From Geobacillus sp. 46C-IIa (GTDB lineage Bacteria; Bacillota; Bacilli; Bacillales; Anoxybacillaceae), in the NCBI RefSeq assembly GCF_014679505.1, contig NZ_CP061474.1:1146001-1210000 (forward strand): a DNA stretch of 64,000 bases, in the 5' to 3' direction. Shown here piece after piece: positions 51,253-63,087 of this stretch. The translations under genes were made by a program, and so were the position numbers. The notes under the pieces were generated by a model. It ran no database searches and had not been told where the DNA came from. It saw only the letters and a list, made by a program, of their open reading frames with translations. The number at the start of each line of letters is the position of its first letter. Position 1 is the first letter of the stretch.

Positions 51253-51696
51253 TTAGTGGAATTCGATATCAACGCGTTTTTTCGTTCCTGTTGCTGTTTT
51301 CGGGATGTGAATGTCAAGAACGCCGTTTTTGTATGTGGCGCGAATAGTTTCCGTCGCCGCATCCGCTGGCAGGGTAATCGAACGTTGGAAGCGGCCGAAG
51401 AAGCGTTCGCGCCGGTGCATTTGTTCCTCTTTGACATCATGATGACGTTGGATCGTGCCGCTGATGGTCAACATGTTGTTCTGTACATCAATGTGCACAT
51501 CTTCTTTTCGCTCGAGACCCGGCAAGTCGCACGAAACGACGTACTCGTTGGCTGTTTCATGCATGTCGATACGCGGCATCCAGTGCTGTTCGTCCATATG
51601 GGCAAACAGCGACGGAAAATCGCTTGTAAAAAAGCGGTTCATATCGCGGCGGATCGATTCCAAATGGCGGAACGGGTCATACGGAATTAACGCCAT
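51253..51696 (-). CDS. Hsp20/alpha-crystallin small heat-shock protein
   Basis: ATP-independent chaperone of 147 residues, starting MALIPYDPFRHLESIRRDMN. The alpha-crystallin domain spans about residues 37-140, with YVVSCDLPGLERKEDVHIDV and the consensus YKNGVLDIHIPK near the end. This resembles the classical cytosolic Hsp18-type protein of Bacilli. ATG at 51696 follows GTAAGGAGGAAAG. No CIRCE element is seen upstream. A second, diverged Hsp20 gene lies at 37462. Confidence 0.92.
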   Translation of the reverse strand: MALIPYDPFRHLESIRRDMNRFFTSDFPSLFAHMDEQHWMPRIDMHETANEYVVSCDLPGLERKEDVHIDVQNNMLTISGTIQRHHDVKEEQMHRRERFFGRFQRSITLPADAATETIRATYKNGVLDIHIPKTATGTKKRVDIEFH

Positions 51697-51761
51697 AGCT
51701 GCTTTCCTCCTTACACATGAAATGTTTTTCCGTTCAGTAGTGTGATCTGTATGCTCCTGAT

Positions 51762-52052
51762 TTATGTATGCTTGGTGTGCAATTGTTCCATCGCTGTTAA
51801 ATACGCTCGAATGAGCGCGACTTTCATGTCATTGGGCAAATCCGAGGCAGTCACTCGTTTAACAGCGTAATAAAATTTCACTTCAGGCGTCTGCCGCACG
51901 CGCGGATGCGTCCACTCATCGCGCAGCTCTTGCCTTATCATTTTATACAAAAGAGTTTCGCTTTCTTGTTCATCGAGCGGTCCGGCCGCCAGCGATCGGT
52001 TCGGCCAAAGGTGACGATAGGCGTCAAGCAGTATAGAAAACGGATGATCCAT
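51762..52052 (-). CDS. Hypothetical protein, 96 residues
   Basis: Soluble, helical protein starting MDHPFSILLDAYRHLWPNRS, with AAGGAGGAAG about 11 bases before the ATG at 52052. Further segments are ESETLLYKMIRQELRDEW and FYYAVKRVTASDLP. No family recognised. It lies between the Hsp20 gene and the rRNA promoter region, on the minus strand like hsp20, and 65 bases upstream of it, so the two may be co-transcribed. Confidence 0.6.
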   Translation of the reverse strand: MDHPFSILLDAYRHLWPNRSLAAGPLDEQESETLLYKMIRQELRDEWTHPRVRQTPEVKFYYAVKRVTASDLPNDMKVALIRAYLTAMEQLHTKHT

Positions 52053-52100
52053 GACGATCTTCTTCCTCCTTATAGCATCTGTTCGCGATCGGTCATTCAT

Positions 52101-52667
52101 GATTTTCCGAAATTCTTTCCTTATTATATCATACGGCGGTCAATGCGATGCCTGCGAGCTTTAAGCATAAAAAGAGCAGCGCTTGCCTGCAAAAAAGTTC
52201 ATGAACAAATTCCTTCTCTTATTTACAGAAGAATAGAAAACGGCGGCTGTAAAGTGCCCCCATCTTTGTCTTCATATATAGAGACAGATGAAGATTCCTG
52301 TCTATAGTTTTGGCTATCATTTCTGAACACGAAATAGATCGTTGCTTTATCAAAAAAGTAGTTGACATGAAGTCGAAACATATATAAAATAAAAATCTGT
52401 CTCGAATGATGTTGAGAGGCGATGACCAAGTAGTCGCAAAACAGAGAGACTGCAAAAAAAGTTATTGACAAATAATAAAGATTGAGTATAATGTATAATT
52501 GCCGCGACGGAACAAGCGCGGTAATAAAAAGGAAACATACAAAACAACAAGAAGAAAACAGCAGTTGACATTTTGAGAGAATGGTTTATAATAATAAATG
52601 TCGTGATAAGGTCAAATTCCTTGTTCCTTGAAAACTGAACGAAACGAAGCGCAAGCCAATCAACTTT
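52101..52667 (+). promoter_or_regulatory. Ribosomal RNA leader with three tandem promoters
   Basis: P1: TTGACA 52362-52367, 17 bases, TAAAAT 52385-52390. P2: TTGACA 52465-52470, 16 bases, TATAAT 52487-52492. P3: TTGACA 52565-52570, 16 bases, TATAAT 52587-52592. P2 and P3 match consensus at all twelve positions. The motif GTTCCTTGAAAACT, repeated before 23S rRNA, lies at about 52623-52636. No gene is seen in the rest; 52101-52360 is AT-rich without clear features. Confidence 0.9.
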
Positions 52668-57311
<4,644 letters not shown>

Positions 57312-57538
57312 AGAAAAGTGGAAGCGCCGCGTTTAGCTCTCGAAGCCAAATGTTCTTCACCCGCAGGGGCGCTTGCGCCCCGAGGGGGAAGGTTATTTGG
57401 CAGAAGAGAGCTAGGCGCTGGAACTGGACAATAGAAAAGCGCAGGCGAGCCGATGGCGAGCCGGAGCTAGACAGTACGAAAGCGGAGGCTTCTTCCCAAA
57501 GGTTATCTAGTTTTGAAGGAATGAACTTCCTTTATAAT
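57312..57538 (+). other. Spacer after 23S rRNA, no 5S rRNA found
   Basis: Holds a large hairpin at 57334-57413: TAGCTCTC with GAGAGCTA, GCCAAAT with ATTTGGC, and an inner GGGGCGC/GCGCCCC stem. Bases 57501-57526 are the inverse complement of spacer bases 54326-54351 with few mismatches. The expected 5S rRNA signatures (CCGTTCCCAT, CCGAACACGGAAG) are absent. Confidence 0.75.
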
Positions 57539-57610
57539 GCGGAAGTAGTTCAGTGGTAGAACACCACCTTGCCAAGGTGGGGGTCGCGGGTTCGAGTCCC
57601 GTCTTCCGCT
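57539..57610 (+). tRNA. tRNA-Gly (anticodon GCC)
   Basis: Acceptor stem GCGGAAG/CTTCCGC, anticodon loop TTGCCAA flanked by CACC/GGTG, T-loop GGTTCGAGTCC. No encoded CCA. Confidence 0.96.
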
Positions 57611-57619
57611 CTCTGTCAT

Positions 57620-57693
57620 GCGCTCGTAGCTCAATTGGATAGAGCATCTGACTACGGATCAGAAGGTTAGGGGTTCGAATCCTCTCGAGCGCG
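57620..57693 (+). tRNA. tRNA-Arg (anticodon ACG)
   Basis: Acceptor stem GCGCTCG/CGAGCGC, anticodon arm CTGACTACGGATCAG giving ACG (read as ICG), T-loop GGTTCGAATCC. No encoded CCA. Confidence 0.96.
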
Positions 57694-57717
57694 TCCAATC
57701 AATTTTGTAAAAAAGTA

Positions 57718-57746
57718 TTGACAAAAAAACTGTTAATGATTATATT
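57718..57746 (+). promoter_or_regulatory. Promoter between tRNA-Arg and tRNA-Gly
   Basis: TTGACA (57718-57723), 17 bases, TATATT (57741-57746). It would drive tRNA-Gly(CCC) and the repeats and tRNA behind it separately from the rRNA operon. Confidence 0.75.
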
Positions 57747-57794
57747 TTTATTGCAACCGTTCCTCTTGGTTGTAAGGACAAGTTAATCAATCAT

Positions 57795-57865
57795 GCGGGT
57801 GTAGTTTAATGGTAAAACCTCAGCTTCCCAAGCTGAAGTCGTGGGTTCGATTCCCATCACCCGCT
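57795..57865 (+). tRNA. tRNA-Gly (anticodon CCC)
   Basis: Acceptor stem GCGGGTG/CACCCGC; anticodon arm TCAGC-TTCCCAA-GCTGA gives CCC. T-loop GGTTCGATTCC. No encoded CCA. The D-loop is short, as in glycine tRNAs. Confidence 0.93.
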
Positions 57866-57917
57866 TTTCTTTATTTAAAGAAACGGTGAAGGATGTTAGG
57901 GCATCATCTGTATTACA

Positions 57918-58195
57918 TCCCAGTAGCCCAGCGGGATAGAGCAACGAGCAATAGCTTCTTTGAAACAACTGCGAGTTGCCCCGACGCATCCATCTTCTTC
58001 GAGTAAGCTTGTAGAGGAAGGGGCAGCCGAATAATGAGAATGTCATAATTGCTATGTCCCAGTAGCTCAGTAGGATAGAGCAACGAGCAATAGCTTCTTT
58101 GAAACAACTGCGAGTTGCCCCGACGCATCCATCTTCTTCGAGTAAGCTTGTAGAGGAAGGGGCAGCCGAATAATGAGAATGTCATAATTGCTATG
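57918..58195 (+). repeat. Two 139-base tandem repeats, each starting with a tRNA 5' half
   Basis: Copies at 57918-58056 and 58057-58195. Each begins with about 28 bases that match the acceptor 5' strand and D-arm of the intact tRNA-Arg(TCT) behind them (CCCAGTAGCTCAGTAGGATA in the second copy). It then switches to an identical tail of about 110 bases with no tRNA anticodon or T-arm. The first copy differs from the second at only a few D-arm positions. The tail can fold through TGCCCC/GGGGCA. Confidence 0.92.
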
Positions 58196-58268
58196 TCCCA
58201 GTAGCTCAGTAGGATAGAGCAGCGGCCTTCTAAGCCGTCGGTCGGGAGTTCGAATCTCTCCTGGGACG
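58195..58268 (+). tRNA. tRNA-Arg (anticodon TCT)
   Basis: Acceptor stem GTCCCAG/CTGGGAC, anticodon loop CTTCTAA between GCGGC and GCCGT, T-loop AGTTCGAATCT. No encoded CCA. It begins at the junction with the second 139-base repeat. Confidence 0.95.
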
Positions 58269-58316
58269 CCATTTACATATAATTTGTTCGGGTTGAATTG
58301 GTTGAACCCCTTGATA

Positions 58317-58348
58317 TGACCGCATTTGCGGTCATTTTTCATTTTTTT
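58317..58348 (+). terminator. Terminator of the tRNA cluster
   Basis: TGACCGCA pairs with TGCGGTCA around TT, followed by TTTTTCATTTTTTT. A second hairpin directly after it, TTTTTTGGG/CCCAAAAAA, could stop transcription from either side. Confidence 0.92.
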
Positions 58349-58394
58349 GGGAATCCCCCCAAAAAACGATAGAATCCGAAAAAATTTTGCACGG

Positions 58395-58634
58395 CTATTT
58401 AGCATGGTACAGCTCTTCCATTGCAAGGTCAACTTGCCGGGACTCTTTTTGCTCCATCTCATCTAAAATATGCGAGGACGTTTGCAGCGTGGTTACAATA
58501 TCTTTACTGGGATATTGCTTAAATAAAATACTTTAATTCAAATCATCATTCGAATAATCCATGGACAGAAGAACAGCCGCTTCGGCCTCCTTGGTAAGCT
58601 CGGTCGGGCTTGCCGATCGTTCTCTCTTTGTCAT
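58395..58634 (-). pseudogene. Broken small gene with one internal stop
   Basis: One frame runs from an ATG at 58634 (MTKRERSASPTELTKEAEAA) to a TAG at 58395, 79 codons, interrupted by a single TAA at codon 34 (58533-58535). The downstream part (SILFKQYPSKDIVTTLQTSS, then HILDEMEQKESRQVDLAMEE) still reads as a normal soluble helical protein. I do not recognise the family. The reading could also be two short genes, but the second half has no start with a ribosome site. Confidence 0.55.
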
Positions 58635-58782
58635 CGCACGCTCACCGCGGTCGCAGAAGTTTTTTTCGTAAATGGAACAGCGGTGTTTTGTCTTGCAAAT
58701 GAAAACAAATTGAAACGTTCATGGCGGCGAAAGTTTGTTAAAATGTATAGGATAGAAATAAAATCATCAAACGTGCCATACA

Positions 58783-61560
58783 ATGAACATGCATGGCAAA
58801 TACGTGAATCAGGTGATGGATATGGGGTTCGAACAGCAACTTGTTCATAAAACGTTTTATGAAACGTTAATCGATGGAGGAGAGCGGGACCTTGTCGGCA
58901 CGTTCGGGGACATGTTCTTCGCTGCGTACCGAGATGGGGCTGATTTGTCGTCCATTCGTTTTGCTCAAGGGGAAGTGTATTTCCATCGCCGCGACTATGA
59001 GACTGCCATTTTCAAATGGGAAAATGTCCATAACGATTTGCGCCCATGGGCGCAAAAAAACATCGCGGACAGCTACTATGAGCTTGGACAGCTTCGGCTC
59101 GCCGAAGAGCTGTACCGCTCGATTGAAGCGGAAAGTGAAACGCTCCAGGCGGAAATCATCTTGCGCCTATTTTCGCTCTATCGCGAATTCGGTGAAAGAG
59201 AAAAAGCGGACGAAATGATTAAGCGCGGGGTGGCGCTTTACCCGGATTACCCAAATATGACTGAATGGGCCCGCGTCTTTTTCGAGGAACAAGGCGATTG
59301 GGGAAGCGCCATCGAGCTCGCTTTAGGAGAAGCGGTGCGGACGTCGGCGCGTCGTTGGGCGGACATTTTAACGGGCTATGTGGAACAGGGGCATGCGCGG
59401 ATGATGGCGCCCGCGCGCTTTTCACGGTGTTTGACGCTGTTGTACGAAACCGATCGGGTAAAATTTGAGCGGTTAGTGCAGGCGTTGTGGAACGGTTATC
59501 AAGATAGTGATGTGTATTTTTCGTGGCTGGCGGAATGGAACCGTCTTTACGATGAGCTGGCGATTGGCCGTGATTATGAGTGGAAGCGAATCCCCGCCCT
59601 TTTAGCTCGGGCGTATGACGGGTTAGTGCGAGGGCCGTATCGGTTGAAAGAGCTCGTTGAGGTCGTGCCGCTGCTCTTAAAAAGCTGGGTGAATTTGGCC
59701 GACGGGCGCGGGATGGCGACGGCCGCCGCCGCCTTGTTGGCATGGAGTGAGAAATTCCCGGAAGGCTTTGATGATGAAACGGTGAAAAACGCCGCGAAAC
59801 AGCTTGTTTGCGCGGATCGGCAATCAGGGGAAGCGGGCGTGGCGCTATTTGAAGAAATGGCCGACTGGGCCGAGGCGCAGCACGCAGGTTCGCATTTCCG
59901 CTTCCGCTGGCTCGTGCGGCAGCTTTCCGATCTGCGGACGCACCGCGTTCTTGTCGCCGGGGCGTCGCGAAATGAACGCCTGGCGTTTTTGCGCACGGTG
60001 GTCGGCGAAGCGGCGTTAGTGGCGCCGTCCGCTCCGGTGCTCGTTTGGAAAAACGGCGGCGAGATCGAAGTGGCGAAAATCAGCGATGAACAGTTTACTG
60101 TTTTTGCAAGCATCGATGAGTTTCAACAAGCATCAGGGGGACGGGGAAGCCGCTTTCCTGACGATGCGGTCATCGAGTGCACAGCGCCGCTTTCGCTCGT
60201 GCCGCAAGAGGTAGCTTTGCTGGACATCGGTCCGCTTGGCGGGCGCGCCTCTTCCGATCATGAGGCGCTTGTGTCGTTCCCGCTCGCCGATAGCATTCTT
60301 TTCCTTCTGAACGGCGATGACCCGTTTTCGAGTGTCGATGAACAGCTCGTGCTGCAGCTTTGTGAGCGGGTGCCGTACACGCCGATTCACTTTTTGCTTC
60401 CTCCGGGTGACGGGATGATCGATGAGCAGGAGGAGTTGCGGATCGCCCGAGAAGTTGAAGCGCACATTCGCACCATCGTTCCCGGGGCGAACGTGATCGT
60501 CTATTCGCCGCACGCGCCAAGCCGCAAGCAGCAGCAGGCGCTCGTTGACTTGCTTGGCGAAGTGCGTCATCACCGGTCTTCCGTACGTCGGGAAGAAGCG
60601 ATATTGGCGACGATTCGCCAGTTCATTGCCCATTTGTTCCGACAGCGGGCTGAGGCGGAAAGCCGGTTGGCGGAGTCGATCGTGTGGAGAAAGGAAATGG
60701 CCGCCAAGCTGAACGGGGCGATTCACCAGCTCGGCGATCAGCAAGAAGAAAAGACGGCGAAAATCGTGAAAACGTTCCGCGCGGTTTTGGAAGAGACGCG
60801 GGCGGCTTTGGCAACGGCGATTCCTGACATGTTGCGCAAGTCGGCCGACTTTGTGCGCGAAGACAGCGACTTTGCCCGCCTTCACCTTGAACTGAATGAT
60901 CAAGTGAACAAACAGCTTCGCGCTTATATCGATGAAGAGGTATTGCCGAAACTGCACCGCGCCATGGAAGCGTGGATTGCCGCGGCAAAAGAGGAATTTG
61001 ACGAATGTCAGGCGTTTTTATATGAAATGGGTGAAGGGTTTAACGCCATGTTTGGCGAGGAGCGGCTGAAGCTTGAATGTGATTTCCGCATCCTTTCCGA
61101 TTGGCAGCGTGATATCGATCGGCTTGCAGGCGGGGTACAAATTGATAAGCTGAACATTTTCCTCCGCCGGACGCCGGGGCAGCTGCTGTTGAAAGGAGCA
61201 GGCAAACTGCTTGGCGCCTTCACGCAAAATAAGGCGATGTTGGCGCAAAAGTATAAGCAGCTGATCGAAACGCAAGATTACACCGATGTGGCGGAAACGG
61301 TTGCCGAGCAGTTGTTGCTGCCGTTTGAATGGTTTGCCAAATCGCTTGAGCGCGACATCGCCCAGTTTTTCCAAGCGCCGTCGGCCGTGTTAAACGAAAC
61401 GTTGGAACGATTGGAGCTCGAAATTGCCGCTCAAGAAAGGGAGTTAAAACAGATGCGCACAAATCCGGAGGCGTACCGCGACCCGCTTGTTCTCTTTGGC
61501 ATTCGTTTGCGGCAGTGCGAGCATCTGGCGCAGGCCGCTTCTGCGGCGGTTCAAGTATAG
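58783..61560 (+). CDS. TPR protein with degenerate dynamin-like GTPase region
   Basis: Predicted protein of 925 residues. Residues 1-210 or so are helical TPR-like repeats (AQGEVYFHRRDYETAIFKWE, ADSYYELGQLRLAEELYRSI). A central alpha/beta region starts HRVLVAGASRNERLAFLRTV, which looks like a dynamin-family P-loop strand but lacks the G-K-S/T. It continues with VALLDIGPLGG in place of D-x-P-G, and DSILFLLNGDDPF. The last 350 residues are long helices with heptad-like patterns and the hydrophobic stretch LLLKGAGKLLGAFTQNK. No N/TKxD motif is seen. It is probably a membrane-associated scaffold that no longer hydrolyses GTP. The ATG at 58783 has no strong ribosome site; ATG 58789 or 58816 are alternatives. 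Confidence 0.7.
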   Translation: MNMHGKYVNQVMDMGFEQQLVHKTFYETLIDGGERDLVGTFGDMFFAAYRDGADLSSIRFAQGEVYFHRRDYETAIFKWENVHNDLRPWAQKNIADSYYELGQLRLAEELYRSIEAESETLQAEIILRLFSLYREFGEREKADEMIKRGVALYPDYPNMTEWARVFFEEQGDWGSAIELALGEAVRTSARRWADILTGYVEQGHARMMAPARFSRCLTLLYETDRVKFERLVQALWNGYQDSDVYFSWLAEWNRLYDELAIGRDYEWKRIPALLARAYDGLVRGPYRLKELVEVVPLLLKSWVNLADGRGMATAAAALLAWSEKFPEGFDDETVKNAAKQLVCADRQSGEAGVALFEEMADWAEAQHAGSHFRFRWLVRQLSDLRTHRVLVAGASRNERLAFLRTVVGEAALVAPSAPVLVWKNGGEIEVAKISDEQFTVFASIDEFQQASGGRGSRFPDDAVIECTAPLSLVPQEVALLDIGPLGGRASSDHEALVSFPLADSILFLLNGDDPFSSVDEQLVLQLCERVPYTPIHFLLPPGDGMIDEQEELRIAREVEAHIRTIVPGANVIVYSPHAPSRKQQQALVDLLGEVRHHRSSVRREEAILATIRQFIAHLFRQRAEAESRLAESIVWRKEMAAKLNGAIHQLGDQQEEKTAKIVKTFRAVLEETRAALATAIPDMLRKSADFVREDSDFARLHLELNDQVNKQLRAYIDEEVLPKLHRAMEAWIAAAKEEFDECQAFLYEMGEGFNAMFGEERLKLECDFRILSDWQRDIDRLAGGVQIDKLNIFLRRTPGQLLLKGAGKLLGAFTQNKAMLAQKYKQLIETQDYTDVAETVAEQLLLPFEWFAKSLERDIAQFFQAPSAVLNETLERLELEIAAQERELKQMRTNPEAYRDPLVLFGIRLRQCEHLAQAASAAVQV

Positions 61561-61591
61561 AAAAAATCGGCCGGACACCGGCCGATTTTTT
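61561..61591 (+). terminator. Intrinsic terminator after the dynamin-like gene
   Basis: AAAATCGGCCGG pairs with CCGGCCGATTTT around ACA, followed by further T. Confidence 0.93.
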
Positions 61592-61828
61592 CTTCCCTTC
61601 AGACATGCAAAGCAAGAACGGAGGACAACGACCACCGATGGAAGGGCATAGTTTTGCTTTGGGCAAAGACGAGCAAGAACGGTTGCGGTTTTCTTATCGT
61701 GCCGCGAATACCGCTGGCTCCTGCTATACGTGGACGTTGATACGAAGGGATGGGGGATGCTTCCATCGCTTTTTTTCTTGCATTCTTTTTTTCTAGAGAG
61801 TAGACTTTGATTGTAAAAAGATCATACG
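61592..61828 (+). other. Gap with no supported gene
   Basis: A 93-codon open frame crosses this stretch but starts inside the preceding gene and has no ribosome site or family likeness. A promoter for the riboswitch unit should lie near 61795-61825, for example around TTGATTGTAAAA, but no good pair was found. Confidence 0.5.
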
Positions 61829-61916
61829 TTTACGGGAGCTTGTGGAATCAGGCTGAGAGTACGGCTAATCCGCCGTTGACCGTTTGAACCTGTTGGATAA
61901 TGCCAGCGCAGGGAAA
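61829..61916 (+). promoter_or_regulatory. TPP (thiamine pyrophosphate) riboswitch
   Basis: The two invariant THI-box blocks are present: GGCTGAGA within the first arm, and GAACCTGTTGGATAATGCCA followed by GCGCAGGGAAA in the second arm. The optional P3 arm sits between them (ACGGCTAATCCGCCGT). It stands directly ahead of a terminator and the luxE-like gene, so the class of control is transcription termination when TPP is bound. Confidence 0.93.
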
Positions 61917-61929
61917 GAGAGTATACATA

Positions 61930-61959
61930 AGCACTTTGCCTGCGCGCAAAGTGCTTTTT
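61930..61959 (+). terminator. Riboswitch-controlled terminator
   Basis: AGCACTTTG (61930-61938) pairs with CAAAGTGCT (61947-61955), followed by TTTT. Its loop CCTGCGC (61939-61945) is complementary to GCGCAGG (61906-61912) at the 3' end of the riboswitch core, giving a ready alternative pairing when TPP is absent. Confidence 0.88.
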
Positions 61960-62004
61960 GGCATTGGATTGAAATGCGCGATCGAGCGGAAAGGGTTGGG
62001 AAAG

Positions 62005-63087
62005 ATGACACAACAAGAAATGATCGAAAGCTTGCTTCAGTTGATCAATAAAGAAACGTCCACAGAGGAAGAATTCAATGAGCATGCGCTCATGCTGTTT
62101 GCCTACCAATATGAAAACAATGTTCCGTATCGTACATATTGCATGCAAAAAGGAAAAACGGCAAGAACGGTGAAAACGTGGCGGGACATTCCGGCTGTGC
62201 CAATTAACGCCTTTAAAGAATTAACGTTAAGTTGTGTTCCTCCCGAACAGGCTGAGCGCGTGTTTATGACGAGCGGCACGACGAAAGGAGTGCGCGGGAA
62301 ACATTACCACCCGGCGTTAAGCGTGTACGATCAGTCAATGATCGTCAATTTTCAAAAGCGGTTCATGAAAGAGCACAACAAAATCAAAATGGGCATTCTT
62401 TTTCCGACAGAAGACGAGCTGCCGAACTCTTCGCTCGCCCATTATTTAGCGCTCGCTGTCAATGTGTTTGGCACGGAAGACAGCCAGTATTTTGTCAATC
62501 GGGATGGCCTTGATATCGACCGGCTTCTTGCTGAGCTGGAACAAGCGGAACAGTCAGGTGAGCCGTACGCCCTGTTAGGCGCTTCGTTTAGCTTCGTTCA
62601 TTTGTTTGAGGAGCTCGCCAAACGCGGCAAAACGTTCCGCTTGCCGGAAGGGAGCCGGATTCTTGATACAGGCGGCTTTAAAAATCAGTCGCGGGAAATG
62701 GGCTTGGACGAGTTTTACGACACGCTGTCTTCGTTCCTTGGCGTCCCGCGCCGCGAGTGCATCAACATGTATGGGATGACCGAGCTGAGCACGCAATTTT
62801 ATGATGACGGAAATGGGACCGTTCCGTCGGTGAAATCGGGGCCGCATTGGATTCGCACAAGGGTGATCCACCCGTTGACCGGAGAAGAGATGCCGAAAGG
62901 AGAACGCGGTGTCCTCGTTCATTGCGATCTCGGCAACTTTAACTCGGTAACGACGATTTTGACGGAAGATATGGGCGTGGAAACAGACGGCGGCTTCTTA
63001 TTGCTCGGCCGGGTGCAAGGGGCGGAAGCGAAAGGCTGCTCGATCGCGGTCGAAGAATTCATCCGCGCGGCAAAGGGGACATCCGAA
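62005..63087 (+). CDS. LuxE-like acyl-protein synthetase
   Basis: Member of the LuxE/acyl-protein synthetase group, related to AMP-forming ligases, 361 residues with stop TGA at 63088-63090. In luminous bacteria LuxE activates a fatty acid with ATP and hands it to LuxC for reduction. Visible motifs are the phosphate loop FMTSGTTKGVRG, the segment ILDTGGFKNQSREM, and NMYGMTELSTQFYDD, the usual A5-type motif. ATG 62005 follows GGGTTGGGAAAG. It overlaps the next gene by ATGA. A TPP riboswitch and terminator directly upstream imply control by thiamine status, which is unexpected for this family. The real substrate is unknown. Confidence 0.85.

Noticed and set aside
57312..57538. Possible divergent 5S rRNA
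   Set aside because: The region folds into hairpins, but none of the conserved 5S segments is recognisable.
57913..58462. Minus-strand frames over the tRNA repeats
   Set aside because: Their repeated peptide simply follows the 139-base DNA repeat and crosses tRNA genes.
61515..61796. 93-codon open frame after the dynamin-like gene
   Set aside because: It starts inside that gene, crosses the terminator and has no ribosome site or family likeness.
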